Shown: positions 30,774 through 42,611 of the stretch, piece by piece
How positions within the stretch are numbered: position 1 is the stretch's first letter
Layout of the letters: each line of letters opens with the position of its first letter
Assembly: GCF_002298975.1 (NCBI RefSeq)
Contig: NZ_DBMV01000047.1
Coordinates: forward strand, 44,105-108,104
Source: Ralstonia sp. UBA689
Lineage (GTDB): Bacteria; Pseudomonadota; Gammaproteobacteria; Burkholderiales; Burkholderiaceae
DNA: 64,000 bases
Direction of reading: 5' to 3'
Notes under the pieces: generated by a model
What the model was told of the DNA's origin: nothing
The model's database searches: none
What the model saw: only the letters and a program-made list of their open reading frames with translations
Position numbers and translations under genes: made by a program

Positions 30774-32330
30774 TCAGACGAGTGCGAGTTCGCCCACGTG
30801 CGCGCAGCACGAGTCGCCAAGGTCGCCGTCGAGCACAAGGCGGCGGGCGGCTTCGATGTCGGGGGCAAACAGGCGATCTTCACCGTAGTACGCCACGCGT
30901 GCGCGGATGCAGGCATGCGCCTTCTGCAGCGTGTCGGACGTCGCCAGCGGCTTGTGAAAGTCGATGCCCTGCGCTGCCGCCAGCGCTTCGATGCCGACGA
31001 TGGTGGCGGTGTTCTCTGCCATGTCCTGCAGACGTCGGCCAGCAAAGGTGGCCATGCTGACGTGGTCTTCCTGGTTGGCCGAGGTCGGCAGACTGTCGAC
31101 GCTGGCCGGGTGGGCGAACGTCTTGTTTTCCGATGCCAGCGCAGCGGCTGTAACGTGCGCGATCATGAAGCCCGAGTTCAGCCCCGGCTGCTCGACAAGG
31201 AACGGCGGCAGGCCCGACAGCGTGGAGTCGATCAGCAGCGCGATGCGGCGCTCGGACAACGCACCGATCTCGGCAATGGCCAGCGCCAGCATGTCGGCGG
31301 CAAACGCCACCGGCTCGGCGTGGAAGTTACCGCCCGAGATCACCTCGCCGGCCTCGGCGTAGACCAGCGGGTTGTCGGTGACGGCGTTGGCTTCGGTGAG
31401 CAGCGTGGCGCCCGCCTGACGGATCAGGTCGAAACACGCGCCCATGACTTGCGGCTGGCAGCGCAGGCTGTACGGATCTTGCACGCGCTTGTCGCCCACG
31501 AGGTGCGACTGGCGGATGGCGCTGCCGGCCAGCAGGTTGCGGTACACCGCAGCGGTGGCAATCTGCCCGGGCTGGCCACGCACGGCGTGCACGCGCGAGT
31601 CGAACGGCGCATCGCTGCCCTTGGCGGCATCCACCGACAATGCACCCGACACGGTGGCGGCTTGCAGCAGACGCTCGGCCAGGAACAGGCCGTTGAGCGC
31701 CAGCGCGGTCGACACCTGCGTGCCATTGATGAGCGCCAGCCCTTCCTTGGCGGCCAGCGCAATCGGCTCGACGCCGGCAGCGGCCAGCGCTTCGCGTGCA
31801 GGCTTGCGCACGCCGTTGACACGCACATCACCTTCGCCCAGCAGGGCCAGCGTCATATGCGCCAGCGGCGCCAGATCGCCCGAGGCGCCCACCGAACCCT
31901 TGGACGGAATGCACGGGACAATGCCTGCGTTCAGCAGCGCTAGCAGTGTGTCGATCACCACACGGCGCACGCCCGAATAACCGCGCGCCAGGCTCGCTGC
32001 CTTCATCAGCAGCACCAGTCGCGCCACGTTGTCGCTCAGGTCTTCACCCGTGCCAACGGCGTGCGACAGGATCAGGTTGCGTTGCAGGCGCTCCAACTCG
32101 TGCGTAGCGATCTGCGTTTTGGCCAGCAGGCCGAACCCGGTGTTGATGCCGTAGGCCGGCGCGCCCTTGGCGACGATGGCCTGCACCGTGGCCGCAGAGG
32201 CTTCGATCGCGGCAGCGCAGTCGCCCGACAGCGCGACGGGCGTCGGGGCAAGCCACACGCGGCGCAGGTCGGCAAAGTTCATCTCGCCGGGTTGCAGCGT
32301 GAGGATGGGGGGCGTGGTCATGGTGTTCAT
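30774..32330 (-). CDS. hutH: Histidine ammonia-lyase
   Basis: HutH deaminates histidine to urocanate. In the 518-residue product [15 protein letters not shown] holds the Ala-Ser-Gly triplet that cyclises to the MIO cofactor. Also present are [21 protein letters not shown] and [11 protein letters not shown], all family signatures. It lies 27 bases after hutU and 2 bases before hutG, in one operon. ATG at 32321 is an alternative start. Confidence 0.96.
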   Translation of the reverse strand: MNTMTTPPILTLQPGEMNFADLRRVWLAPTPVALSGDCAAAIEASAATVQAIVAKGAPAYGINTGFGLLAKTQIATHELERLQRNLILSHAVGTGEDLSDNVARLVLLMKAASLARGYSGVRRVVIDTLLALLNAGIVPCIPSKGSVGASGDLAPLAHMTLALLGEGDVRVNGVRKPAREALAAAGVEPIALAAKEGLALINGTQVSTALALNGLFLAERLLQAATVSGALSVDAAKGSDAPFDSRVHAVRGQPGQIATAAVYRNLLAGSAIRQSHLVGDKRVQDPYSLRCQPQVMGACFDLIRQAGATLLTEANAVTDNPLVYAEAGEVISGGNFHAEPVAFAADMLALAIAEIGALSERRIALLIDSTLSGLPPFLVEQPGLNSGFMIAHVTAAALASENKTFAHPASVDSLPTSANQEDHVSMATFAGRRLQDMAENTATIVGIEALAAAQGIDFHKPLATSDTLQKAHACIRARVAYYGEDRLFAPDIEAARRLVLDGDLGDSCCAHVGELALV

Positions 32331-32357
32331 AAGAATCTGTACGTCTGTCTCTTTAAC

Positions 32358-34127
<1,770 letters not shown>

Positions 34128-34171
34128 GTGAGGTCTCCTGCAAACTCCGATGGCATGCAGCGCATCCTATG

Positions 34172-34183
34172 TTGTATATACAA
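34172..34183. promoter_or_regulatory. Predicted HutC operator
   Basis: TTGTATATACAA is a perfect 12-base palindrome between divergent hutU and hutC. It closely resembles the TTGTA/TACAA half-sites reported for HutC repressors of Pseudomonas. Its position, 45 bases from hutU and 43 from hutC, would allow control of both genes, with urocanate as the expected inducer. Confidence 0.75.
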
Positions 34184-34225
34184 ATAACGCAAGAGAACTT
34201 TACAACCTGCGGGCAAACCCCGATC

Positions 34226-34984
34226 ATGGACACCGATCATTCGTCACTTCTGCCCAGCCAAGTCGCCTGTATGCCACCCGAGCCGTCTGCCGCCACGCCC
34301 GCCTTCCAGCGCATCAAGGAAGACATCCTGTCCCGCATTCGCAACGGAGAATGGAAAGAAGGCGAGATGATTCCAGCCGAGGTCGCGCTCGCGCAGACCT
34401 TTAGCGTGTCGCGCATGACAGTCAACCGTGCGCTGCGTGAGTTGACCGCCGAGCAGATCCTCACGCGCGTGCAGGGGCTGGGAACGTTCGTCGCGCAGCA
34501 GAAGTACCAGGCGACGCTGGTGGCGATCCGCAACATCGCCGAAGAAATTGCCGCACGTGGTCACAAGCACCGCGCGGAACTGCACAAGCTCGAACGTGCG
34601 CGCGCCAATGAAGCGCTGGCTGGCTTGTTCGGCGTGCAGGCCGGACACGTGCTGTTCCACTCGCTGATCGTGCATTTCGAGAACGACCTGCCGATCCAGG
34701 TGGAAGACCGTTGGGTGAATGCCGCGCTGGCGCCCGACTACATGGAACAGGATTTCACGCAGACCACGCCGAACGCCTATCTGATGCGCGCCGCCCCGCT
34801 GCATGGCGTGGAGTACGGCATCGAGGCGCGCCTGCCCCCGCGTGAGATTGCCGAGATGCTGCACATGGACGTGCGCGAGCCGTGCCTGATGCTGCGGCGG
34901 AAAACGCTCTCCCAAGGCCAGGTCGCGTCGGTGGCGACCATGTGGCACCCGGGTGGGCGGTATCAGTTCACGGGCAGCTTCTGA
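34226..34984 (+). CDS. hutC: Histidine-utilisation repressor HutC (GntR family)
   Basis: The N-terminal winged helix (about residues 25-95 from ATG 34226) contains PAFQRIKEDILSRIRNGEW, IPAEVALAQTFSVSRMTVNRAL (in part) and a wing GLGTFVAQ. The C-terminal UTRA domain has EIAARGHKH, LFHSLIVHFENDLPIQVEDRWVN (in part) and YGIEARLPP. HutC releases DNA when urocanate binds. The start is one of several in-frame ATGs (34169, 34226, 34271); 34169 would overlap the operator. Confidence 0.92.
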   Translation: MDTDHSSLLPSQVACMPPEPSAATPAFQRIKEDILSRIRNGEWKEGEMIPAEVALAQTFSVSRMTVNRALRELTAEQILTRVQGLGTFVAQQKYQATLVAIRNIAEEIAARGHKHRAELHKLERARANEALAGLFGVQAGHVLFHSLIVHFENDLPIQVEDRWVNAALAPDYMEQDFTQTTPNAYLMRAAPLHGVEYGIEARLPPREIAEMLHMDVREPCLMLRRKTLSQGQVASVATMWHPGGRYQFTGSF

Positions 34985-34996
34985 GTCCCAGCGGCA

Positions 34997-35866
34997 CTAA
35001 CTGCGGCCCTTCCAGGGCACCACGCGCGCTTCGATGGCGCGCATTGCGAGGTCGAACGCCCACGCAATCGCGCCGATCAGCACGATGCCCATCACCACGA
35101 GGTCGGTGCGCAGAAAGCTCGACGCATTGAGCACCATCTGCCCCAGGCCCACGGTAGCCGCCACCATTTCCGCCGCCACCAGCGTGGTCCAACCGAAGCC
35201 GATGGCGATACGCAAGCCGGTCAGGATTTCCGGCAGCGCCGCCGGCAAGATCACATGCCGCACCACCTGCGTGAAGCTTGCGCCAAGCGCATAGGCGGCG
35301 TTGATCTGCTCAAGCGTGGCGCTGCGCACGCCTGCACGCGCAGCCATCGCAATCGGCGCGAAGCACGCGAGATAGATGACGACAATCTTGGCGCGCTCGT
35401 CAATGCCCAACCAGATGACCACGAGCGGCAGATACGCCAGCGGCGGCAGTGGACGATAGAACTCGATGGGCGGATCCAGCAAGCCGCGCGCGGTGCGGGA
35501 TACACCCATCGCGAGCCCGATCGGTACCGCAGTCACTGCCGCCAACGCAAAGGCACCGAACACTCGCACCGCGCTCCAGCCCAGATGCGACGCCAGCGGC
35601 TGGCCGCCTTGAATATCGCCATGCCAGGCATTGATGAACGCGCGCCCCACCGCTTGTGGCGAAGGCAGGAACAACGGCGGCACCCAACGGAACGTGGTGG
35701 CCGCCCACCAGAGCACGAGCAGCACACTCACCGACAACACGCTCAGCCCCAGCGCGCTGCCCTCGCCCGGCAAACGATAGCCGCGCAGCTTGCGCGCCGG
35801 CGTGTTGGAAGGCGACGCGGTGTCGACGGAAGTGCTCTCGAGCACGGCAGTTTCCAGCGCGCTCAT
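34997..35866 (-). CDS. tauC: ABC transporter permease, taurine/sulfonate type
   Basis: A 289-residue permease with about six membrane segments and the coupling motif [32 protein letters not shown] (cited in parts), typical of TauC/SsuC. Its start overlaps the tauB stop by 4 bases (ATGA). It converges with hutC, leaving only 12 bases between the stops. Sulfonate specificity is inferred from the operon's TauA-like binding protein. Confidence 0.88.
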   Translation of the reverse strand: MSALETAVLESTSVDTASPSNTPARKLRGYRLPGEGSALGLSVLSVSVLLVLWWAATTFRWVPPLFLPSPQAVGRAFINAWHGDIQGGQPLASHLGWSAVRVFGAFALAAVTAVPIGLAMGVSRTARGLLDPPIEFYRPLPPLAYLPLVVIWLGIDERAKIVVIYLACFAPIAMAARAGVRSATLEQINAAYALGASFTQVVRHVILPAALPEILTGLRIAIGFGWTTLVAAEMVAATVGLGQMVLNASSFLRTDLVVMGIVLIGAIAWAFDLAMRAIEARVVPWKGRS

Positions 35867-36654
35867 GCGAGCAGCTCCTCGGGTGCATGATGGATCAGCG
35901 CCAGCACGCGCTCGCGCCAGGCAATGAATTCCGGCGACGATTTCACCGCACGGGCGTCACCGCCTGCCAGCGCCTGCCGCGAGAACGGCAAATCGAATGT
36001 CTGCACGATGCGCCCCGGCGACGGCGACATCACGACCAACCGCGTCGCCAGGAACAGCGCCTCCTCCACGTCGTGCGTGATGAAGAAGACGGTCGTGCCG
36101 GTGCGTTGCCAGACATCGAGCACCAGCGTCTGCATGGTCTCGCGCGTAAAGGCGTCGAGCGCGCCCATCGGCTCATCCATCAACAGAACGCGCGGCTCAG
36201 TCGCCAGCGCTCGGGTAATGCCCACGCGCTGCTGCATGCCGCCTGACAGCGCATAGACGGGCGATGCGGCATGCGCTTCAAGCCTGACCAACCGAAGCAA
36301 CTCAAGCGCACGCGCATGCCGCGTCTTGCGGTCGACACCGCGCAGCTTGAGACCAAGCGCCACGTTGTCACGCACGTCCAGCCAGGGCATGAGCCCATAG
36401 CGCTGGAACACCACGCCGCGATCCGCGCCCGGGCCATCGATTTCGTGGCCGTCGAGGAGGATCTGTCCCGACGTTGGCGCAACAAAGCCCGCGAGGCAGT
36501 TCAGCAGCGTGGTCTTGCCACACCCAGACGCTCCCAGGGCAACAACGAATTCGCCGGCGTTGATCGATAAATCCACACCGTCCAGAGCGCGGGTGGTGCG
36601 GCTTAGCGCGTCGGTGTAGTCGACGCGCAAGCCACGCACATCGATACGGCTCAT
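35863..36654 (-). CDS. tauB: ABC transporter ATP-binding protein, taurine type
   Basis: A 263-residue ATPase: Walker [21 protein letters not shown]-loop [19 protein letters not shown], signature [17 protein letters not shown], Walker [18 protein letters not shown] and switch His in [13 protein letters not shown]. These match TauB/SsuB subunits. Start ATG 36654 overlaps the tauA stop (ATGA); a longer in-frame extension runs into tauA and is a shadow. Confidence 0.9.
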   Translation of the reverse strand: MSRIDVRGLRVDYTDALSRTTRALDGVDLSINAGEFVVALGASGCGKTTLLNCLAGFVAPTSGQILLDGHEIDGPGADRGVVFQRYGLMPWLDVRDNVALGLKLRGVDRKTRHARALELLRLVRLEAHAASPVYALSGGMQQRVGITRALATEPRVLLMDEPMGALDAFTRETMQTLVLDVWQRTGTTVFFITHDVEEALFLATRLVVMSPSPGRIVQTFDLPFSRQALAGGDARAVKSSPEFIAWRERVLALIHHAPEELLA

Positions 36655-37715
36655 CGCGCTGCGGTGGCGACTGTCTTGTTGACAGCACCGGCCGCGCGCT
36701 GGACAAAGCGCGAGTCGATGGTCGCACCGTAATCTGGCAGCACCGTCTGGATCGTGCCCTGCGTCTTCAGGAACTGTGCGGTGGCGAGCAGCGATTGCGC
36801 GGCGCCCGACTGCGCCCCGCCGCCCAGCCAGCGCTTGGAGGCCTGCTCCGCCGCATCCGGGAAAGCATATAACGCAAGACTTGCCGGCACATCTGCCGCC
36901 GTCGCGCCCGAGGTCTTGGCCACCGCTGCCACCTGCGGCGACGTCGCCGTCCATGCGGCCTTGTTGTCGCGATAAGCGGCATCGGCCTTGGCCAGCACTT
37001 CGACAAACTTGGCGATGAACTCCGCATGGTCACGCGCGAACTTGCGATCTGCCACGAAGCCATCGAAGGTCGACTTGCCGGTGGCGGCGGCGATCTTGCC
37101 GGAGGTGGTTAGCACCGTGCCGTTCTTCTTCACCTTGGCGAGCACCGGATCCCAGATAAAGGCGGCATCGACATCGCCGCGGTCCCACGCGGCCGACAAC
37201 TCCGGCGGCCGCAGGTTGATGACCTTCACGTCGCGCGGCTCCAGGCCCGCTTGTTGCAGCGCCACCAGCGCATGGAAATGCGAGGTCGACACATAGGGCA
37301 CGCCCAATGTCTTGCCCTTCAGGTCGGCCACGCGCGTGACGCCGCTACCGTTGCGTGCGACCAGCGCTTCGGCATCGTTGATGTTGTCGAGAATCCAGAA
37401 CAGCGACAGGTCCACACCCTGAGACACACCCGCCGCAATCGGGCTCGATCCAGCTTCGCCGATCTGCACTGAACCCGACGCGATGGCACGCACCACGTCG
37501 GCGCCGCTGGCGAGCTGGCGGTAGGTCATCTTGTAGCCGGTGGCGCGCTCGACCTCGCCGGTGGCTTGGGCGTAGCGCCAGGGCAGCACCATGTCTTGAT
37601 AAGCGACAACAACCTCGCGCTCTGCCGCGCGTGCAGGAGCAGCCCCAAGCAGGGCGAACGAAATGGCCGCAGACATCGCCGCGGCCAGAAAACGGGAAAG
37701 GGAAGAACCAGCCAT
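36651..37715 (-). CDS. tauA: Taurine-type ABC transporter substrate-binding protein
   Basis: A 354-residue periplasmic binding protein with a signal peptide ending PARAA. It parallels E. coli Tau[52 protein letters not shown] (in parts), [22 protein letters not shown] and [15 protein letters not shown]. So the likely ligand is taurine or a related alkanesulfonate. No tauD dioxygenase is nearby, so breakdown must be encoded elsewhere. ATG 37715 is chosen because it opens a normal signal sequence. Confidence 0.88.
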   Translation of the reverse strand: MAGSSLSRFLAAAMSAAISFALLGAAPARAAEREVVVAYQDMVLPWRYAQATGEVERATGYKMTYRQLASGADVVRAIASGSVQIGEAGSSPIAAGVSQGVDLSLFWILDNINDAEALVARNGSGVTRVADLKGKTLGVPYVSTSHFHALVALQQAGLEPRDVKVINLRPPELSAAWDRGDVDAAFIWDPVLAKVKKNGTVLTTSGKIAAATGKSTFDGFVADRKFARDHAEFIAKFVEVLAKADAAYRDNKAAWTATSPQVAAVAKTSGATAADVPASLALYAFPDAAEQASKRWLGGGAQSGAAQSLLATAQFLKTQGTIQTVLPDYGATIDSRFVQRAAGAVNKTVATAAR

Positions 37716-37840
37716 GAAAGACTCCGGCAGAAGAGAATCGCGCACATGCGCCGGAGTCGATTGTGAAAGACGGCAGCGTGGGCTGTCGTCGAAGAAAATC
37801 GGCTGAGCTTATGCAGCCCGCATGCAGACCAACCGGTACA

Positions 37841-38908
37841 TCAATATTGGCTGAGCGCGCTGGACAGCAGCTTGGCGGTGATGTCCACGATGGGGATCAC
37901 GCGCTCATAGGCCATCCGCATCGGGCCGATCACGCCCAGCGTGCCGACGATCTTGCCGTCCACCTCGTACGGTGCGGTGATGACGGCCATGTCTTCGTGC
38001 GGCACCAGGCTGCTCTCGCCGCCGATGAAGATCTGCACGCCCTCGGCGCGGCTCGATACATCCAGCAGTTGCAGCAGGCCCGTCTTCTGCTCGAACACGG
38101 CAAACAGGCGCCGCAGCTTGTCCATGGAAGACGACAGATCCTCCACGTCCAGCAGCTTGCGCTCGCCGGAGATGACCACCGGGTCTTCGTCCGACACGGC
38201 GCTGCTGCCCGCCTCCACCGCCGCCTGCATCAGCGAGGTCATGTCGGCCTGCAATGCAGACAGCTCGCCGCGCAGGCGTTCGCGCACGGCGTCGAAGGTC
38301 ATGCCGCCGTAGTGCGCGTTGATGTAATTGGCCGCCTCCACCAGTTGCGACGGGGTGTAAGGCGTATCGGTATGGATGATGCGGTTCTGCACGTCGCCCT
38401 CGGGCGTGACGACGATCAGCAGGATGCGCGACTCCGACAGCCGCATGAATTCAATCTGCCGGAAGGCGTGCGAGCGGCGTGGCGTCATCACGACGCCGGC
38501 AAACTGCGACAGGTTCGACAGCGTCTGCGCCGCCGCCGCAATCACCCGCTGCGACGACTCCGACCCATGCGAAGCCAACTGCGTGCGCACCTGTTCGGCA
38601 ATCACACCGGCCATCTGCTGCGCCATGCGGTCGTGCGCGCCCAGCATGCCCAACGCGTCCAGCGGGCTGGCAGTCAGCATGGTGTCAACGAAGAGGCGGT
38701 AGCCACGCGGCGTCGGCACGCGGCCGGCCGAAGTGTGCGGGCTGGCGATGAAGCCCATCTCCTCCAGGTCGGACATCACATTGCGGATGGTGGCCGGCGA
38801 CAGATCGAGGCCCGAATACTTCGACAAGGTGCGCGAGCCCACAGGCTGGCCCTCGGCGATATACCGCTCGATCAGGGTCTTGAGGAGGATGGTGGCGCGT
38901 TTGTCCAT
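37841..38908 (-). CDS. hrcA: Heat-inducible transcription repressor HrcA
   Basis: HrcA represses chaperone genes by binding CIRCE elements. The 355-residue product has the N-terminal winged helix with [39 protein letters not shown] (cited in parts) and [17 protein letters not shown]. The C-terminal GAF-like domain is present ([17 protein letters not shown]). No CIRCE (TTAGCACTC-N9-GAGTGCTAA) was seen upstream of dnaK, grpE or hrcA in this window, so its target is probably groESL elsewhere. It is divergent from nadK. Confidence 0.95.
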   Translation of the reverse strand: MDKRATILLKTLIERYIAEGQPVGSRTLSKYSGLDLSPATIRNVMSDLEEMGFIASPHTSAGRVPTPRGYRLFVDTMLTASPLDALGMLGAHDRMAQQMAGVIAEQVRTQLASHGSESSQRVIAAAAQTLSNLSQFAGVVMTPRRSHAFRQIEFMRLSESRILLIVVTPEGDVQNRIIHTDTPYTPSQLVEAANYINAHYGGMTFDAVRERLRGELSALQADMTSLMQAAVEAGSSAVSDEDPVVISGERKLLDVEDLSSSMDKLRRLFAVFEQKTGLLQLLDVSSRAEGVQIFIGGESSLVPHEDMAVITAPYEVDGKIVGTLGVIGPMRMAYERVIPIVDITAKLLSSALSQY

Positions 38909-39020
38909 AATTTCTCAATTTTACGCAAAATCGGGGCCCGCCCAGGAGTGACGCAGGCGTTTCTTCGCCAAACGCGTGCCAAACGTGGCGACGGTCATAT
39001 CGATATGGTGTAATGCGCGC

Positions 39021-39959
39021 ATGTCGATTCCCCCGTCTGCCGTGGCCCCGCAAGCTCCCGCCGCCTCGCCTGTTTCGCCTTTCAAGACCGTCGCGCTGGT
39101 CGGCCGGTATTCGGCCGCCAACATTGCCGGCCCGCTCATGGAACTGGCCTCGTGCATCGCCGCAGGCGGGCACGACATCGTGTTCGAGCGCGAGACGGCG
39201 CTCAACATCGGCGTGCAGGATTACGCTGCCCTGCCACCCGAAGAGATGGCCCGCCAGGCCGACGTGGCCGTCGTGCTCGGCGGTGATGGCACGCTGCTCG
39301 GCATCGGCCGCCACCTGGCCGGCGCCGCCGTGCCCGTGATCGGCGTCAACCACGGGCGGCTCGGCTTCATGACCGACATCCCGTTCGAAGACGTGCACAG
39401 CGTGCTGCCCGACATGCTGGCCGGCCGCTACGAGGCCGAGACACGCACGCTGCTGCAAGCGCAGGTCGTGCGCGACGACGAGAGCATTTTCTCCGCCCTG
39501 GCCTTCAACGACGTGGTGGTCAACCGTTCGGGCTTCTCGGGCATGGTCGAGCTGGCCGTGTCGGTGGACGGCTTCTTTATGTACAACCAGCGTTCGGACG
39601 GCCTGATCGTCTCCACGCCCACCGGGTCGACGGCCTATGCGCTGTCCGCCGGCGGGCCGATCCTGCATCCGGCGCTCTCGGGACTGGTATTGGTGCCGAT
39701 CGCGCCGCATTCGCTGTCCAACCGGCCGATCGTCATCCCGCACGATGCGGAGGTGGTGATCCAGGTCACCAGCGGGCGCGATGCCAGCGTCAACTTCGAC
39801 ATGCAGTCGCTCACGTCGCTCCTGCCGGGCGACCGCATCGTGGTGCGCCGTTCCGAGCGCACCGTGCAACTGCTGCACCCGGTCGGCTACAACTACTACG
39901 CCACGCTGCGCAAGAAGCTGCACTGGCACGAGTACCCGACCGAAGACAACCGGCTCTAA
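39021..39959 (+). CDS. nadK: NAD kinase
   Basis: NadK phosphorylates NAD+ to NADP+. The 312-residue product contains [20 protein letters not shown] with the catalytic [62 protein letters not shown] (in part) and the C-terminal [20 protein letters not shown]. The ATG at 39021 gives [10 protein letters not shown]; an upstream in-frame ATG at 38976 would start inside the promoter region. The TAA stop is the first base triplet of the repeat element that follows. Confidence 0.95.
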   Translation: MSIPPSAVAPQAPAASPVSPFKTVALVGRYSAANIAGPLMELASCIAAGGHDIVFERETALNIGVQDYAALPPEEMARQADVAVVLGGDGTLLGIGRHLAGAAVPVIGVNHGRLGFMTDIPFEDVHSVLPDMLAGRYEAETRTLLQAQVVRDDESIFSALAFNDVVVNRSGFSGMVELAVSVDGFFMYNQRSDGLIVSTPTGSTAYALSAGGPILHPALSGLVLVPIAPHSLSNRPIVIPHDAEVVIQVTSGRDASVNFDMQSLTSLLPGDRIVVRRSERTVQLLHPVGYNYYATLRKKLHWHEYPTEDNRL

Positions 39960-40081
39960 GAACCTGCTCATGATCCTAATGCGCGCCCCGATCTTGGCCT
40001 TGCGATCCTCACCGTACCCATGTACTGCTGGGCTTCTCACGCCAACCTCGGGCCGCTCGCTACGGATCATGAGCAGGTTCT
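39959..40081. repeat. Dispersed inverted-repeat element, full copy 3 (between nadK and recN)
   Basis: About 123 bases with near-perfect terminal inverted repeats: AGAACCTGCTCATGATCC at the left and GGATCATGAGCAGGTTCT at the right. The interior contains CCCCGATCTTGGCC, CCGTACCCATGTAC and CGCCAACCTCGGG, shared (inverted) with the 19721-19846 copy. It begins at the nadK stop codon and ends 21 bases before the recN start. It could fold into one long hairpin. Confidence 0.8.
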
Positions 40082-40102
40082 GACCCAACCATTGCTTCCG
40101 CC

Positions 40103-41809
40103 ATGCTGCGCAGCCTCACCATTCGCGATTTCGTCATCGTCCACGCGCTGGACCTCGACCTGGCCGACGGCTTTACCGTGTTCACGGGCGAGACCGGCGC
40201 GGGCAAGTCCATCCTGATCGACGCGCTGGCGTTGACGCTCGGCGAGCGCGCCGATGCCGCCGTGGTGCGCGAGGGTGCGCCGCGCGCCGACATCACCGCG
40301 GAATTCGACGTGCATCCGCACGTGACCGCGTGGCTGGAGGCACACGAGCTGCACGATGACGAGGGCGTCATCCTCCTGCGCCGTACCGTCGACGCGGCCG
40401 GCCGCAGCAAGGCGTTCATCAACGGTGCGGCCGTCACACTGGCGCAACTGCGCGAAGTGGGCGAACAACTGGTCGACATCCACGGCCAGCACGCGCATCA
40501 ACTGCTGCTCAAGACGGACGCCCAGCGCAGCCTGCTCGACGCCCATGCCGGCCTTGAAGCTTCCGTGCGCGTGGTCGGCGGGCACTATCGCGAGTGGCAA
40601 ACCGTGGTGCGCCTGCGTGAAGCAGCCGAACAGCAATCGCGCGAGGCGCAGCTCGAACGCGAGCGCGTCGAATGGCAGGTCAACGAATTGCAGAAGCTTG
40701 GCCCCCAGCCCGGCGAGTGGGAAGACGTGCAGGCCGAGCATCACCGCCTGTCGCACGCCGCCAGCCTGATCGAAGGCACGCGCGCGGCGCTCGATGGCCT
40801 TTCCGAAGCGGAAGGCGCAGTGCTCACGCAACTGGGCGCCTCGCTCCACACGCTGCGGGAGCTGGCCGAAATCGATCCGGCGCTGGCCGACGTGCTGGCC
40901 GCGCTGGAGCCGGCTGAAGTGCAGATCCAGGAAGCCGTGCATTCGCTTGCCCGCTACGCCGATCGCACGGAGCTGGACCCGGACCGCCTGGCCGAAGTCG
41001 ATGCGCGCATGCAGGCGCTGCACACCATGGCGCGCAAATACCGCGTCGCCCCCGAAACGCTGCCGGCCGAACTGGCCGAGCGCCAGGCACAACTGGCCGC
41101 GCTGCAGGCCGCGTCCGACCTCGATGCACTGCAGGTGCAGGAAGCCCAAACCCACGCCGCCTACATGGTGGTCGGGCAGGCACTGTCGCGCGCCCGTGCC
41201 AAGGCCGCGCGCGAGCTGGCCGATGCCGTGACCGACGCCATGCAGGGCCTGTCGATGGCGGGTGGACGTTTCGACATCGCGCTGCACCCGCTGGAGCATG
41301 GCGGCGCGGCCGGACTGGAACAGGTGGAATTCCTCGTTGCCGGGCATGCCGGCGTATCGCCGCGCCCCTTGGCGAAAGTCGCGTCGGGCGGCGAGTTGGC
41401 GCGCATCAGCCTGGCCATCTCGGTGATCGCCAGCGAAGCCAGCCCGACCCCGACGCTGATCTTCGACGAAGTCGATTCCGGCATCGGCGGTGCAGTGGCC
41501 GAAGTCGTCGGCCGGCGCCTGCGCGAACTGGGCACGCGCCGCCAAGTGCTGTGCGTGACCCACCTGCCGCAGGTGGCGGCGCTGGCCAATCACCATATCC
41601 AGGTCGCCAAGCAGACGGTGGCTGGCAGCACCCGTTCGGATCTGGTGGTGCTGGACGCCACCGGCCGCGTGGATGAAATCGCCCGCATGCTGGGCGGCGC
41701 GTCGCTCACCGACACCACGCGCCGCCATGCCGACGAAATGCTGGCCGCCGGCCGTGCGCACGCTGTCCCCGCGCCGGCCGCGCGAAAGTCCCGACGCGTG
41801 GCGCAGTGA
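40103..41809 (+). CDS. recN: DNA repair protein RecN
   Basis: RecN is an SMC-like ATPase in double-strand-break repair. The 568-residue chain has the N-terminal Walker A FTGETGAGKSILIDAL, VVREGAPRADITAEF, a central coiled-coil region (about 165-360), the signature KVASGGELARISLAIS and Walker B TPTLIFDEVDSGIGG. CVTHLPQVAALANHHIQVAK is typical of RecN. No LexA-type box was recognised in the short upstream gap, which is taken up by the repeat element. Confidence 0.95.
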   Translation: MLRSLTIRDFVIVHALDLDLADGFTVFTGETGAGKSILIDALALTLGERADAAVVREGAPRADITAEFDVHPHVTAWLEAHELHDDEGVILLRRTVDAAGRSKAFINGAAVTLAQLREVGEQLVDIHGQHAHQLLLKTDAQRSLLDAHAGLEASVRVVGGHYREWQTVVRLREAAEQQSREAQLERERVEWQVNELQKLGPQPGEWEDVQAEHHRLSHAASLIEGTRAALDGLSEAEGAVLTQLGASLHTLRELAEIDPALADVLAALEPAEVQIQEAVHSLARYADRTELDPDRLAEVDARMQALHTMARKYRVAPETLPAELAERQAQLAALQAASDLDALQVQEAQTHAAYMVVGQALSRARAKAARELADAVTDAMQGLSMAGGRFDIALHPLEHGGAAGLEQVEFLVAGHAGVSPRPLAKVASGGELARISLAISVIASEASPTPTLIFDEVDSGIGGAVAEVVGRRLRELGTRRQVLCVTHLPQVAALANHHIQVAKQTVAGSTRSDLVVLDATGRVDEIARMLGGASLTDTTRRHADEMLAAGRAHAVPAPAARKSRRVAQ

Positions 41810-41866
41810 TTGCATACCCGGCACTGCCCCGCGCAAATGCCCTCACCCGAATCCAAGGAGAACCTC

Positions 41867-42313
41867 ATGGCCCGTCCGGCTGCCCGAACCCGTCCTCTGC
41901 TGTCGTCTGCCAAGCCCGCGTTGGCGGCGGCGCTCGGCCTGTTCCTGCTGGCCGCGTGCAAGTCCGTGCCGGCCATTGACCCCGGCAAACCGCCCGCCAT
42001 GGACCCCGCCTCGGTCAACACCCAACCGCCGGCGTCCGTGTCGGCCGCGCAAACCCTGGGCGACATCATCATCGGCTTGCGCACACCGACGGATTCGTCC
42101 GCCGCGGTGCAGAATGTGGTGGATGCGGTCGGCGCCCGTGCCACGCCGCGCCTGGCTTTTGCCATTGTGCGGCCGATGTCGGGCGGCTTCTGGGTCGTGC
42201 GCGCCAGTTCGGGCGATGCTTCAGCCACGCTGGACGGCGCCGTCGCGGCCTTGCGTGCAGCGCCTGGCATCGCCTCGGCCGATCCGGATCGGATCATGAA
42301 GATCCAGCGCTGA
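41867..42313 (+). CDS. Lipoprotein resembling a free-standing S8 protease propeptide
   Basis: A 148-residue protein, well placed behind an AAGGAG ribosome-binding site at 41855-41860. The signal peptide ends FLLAAC, with lipid-modified Cys at 31. The rest (about 62-148) aligns by eye with the propeptide of the S8 protease at 44467: LGDIIIGLRT against VTQLIVKEKT, RPMSGGFWVV against RPMSGGAHVV, and DPDRIMKIQR against SPDRIMRPMA. The distance from the RPMSGG Arg to the PDRIM Arg is 40 residues in both. There is no protease domain. It may act as a tethered inhibitor or folding helper of the neighbouring proteases. Confidence 0.75.
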   Translation: MARPAARTRPLLSSAKPALAAALGLFLLAACKSVPAIDPGKPPAMDPASVNTQPPASVSAAQTLGDIIIGLRTPTDSSAAVQNVVDAVGARATPRLAFAIVRPMSGGFWVVRASSGDASATLDGAVAALRAAPGIASADPDRIMKIQR

Positions 42314-42611
42314 ACGCCATCGGCAACGCCCAATGGCTTCTGCGGCCCGGCGCCGCCTGGCGGACGTGGCGATCTTCACACAGTGAATGTGCGGGCGCCC
42401 TCTGGCGCCCTGTTCCGGACTCAAGCCCATCGGCGCCGCTTCGCGCTTGGGATCCGTCTGCCCTCAATCAGCAATTTCCCGAATGTGCAGTCGGATTCAT
42501 GCCACAACAAATGGGCAGGTCGCGTGCTACCTTTGATTTTGTGTAACGTACCGTCAACCGGCCGATCTTGACGACGTTTCTCAGACAACAAGATGCCACG
42601 GAGCGCGCACG

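Noticed and set aside
32331..32357. Second HutC operator between hutU and hutH
   Set aside because: CTGTACGTCTGT has a half-site-like look but is not a convincing palindrome, and the gap is too short for a separate promoter to be asserted.
42393..42410. Terminator after the propeptide-like lipoprotein gene
   Set aside because: The GGGCGCC/GGCGCCC hairpin has no T-run, so rho-independent termination cannot be claimed.
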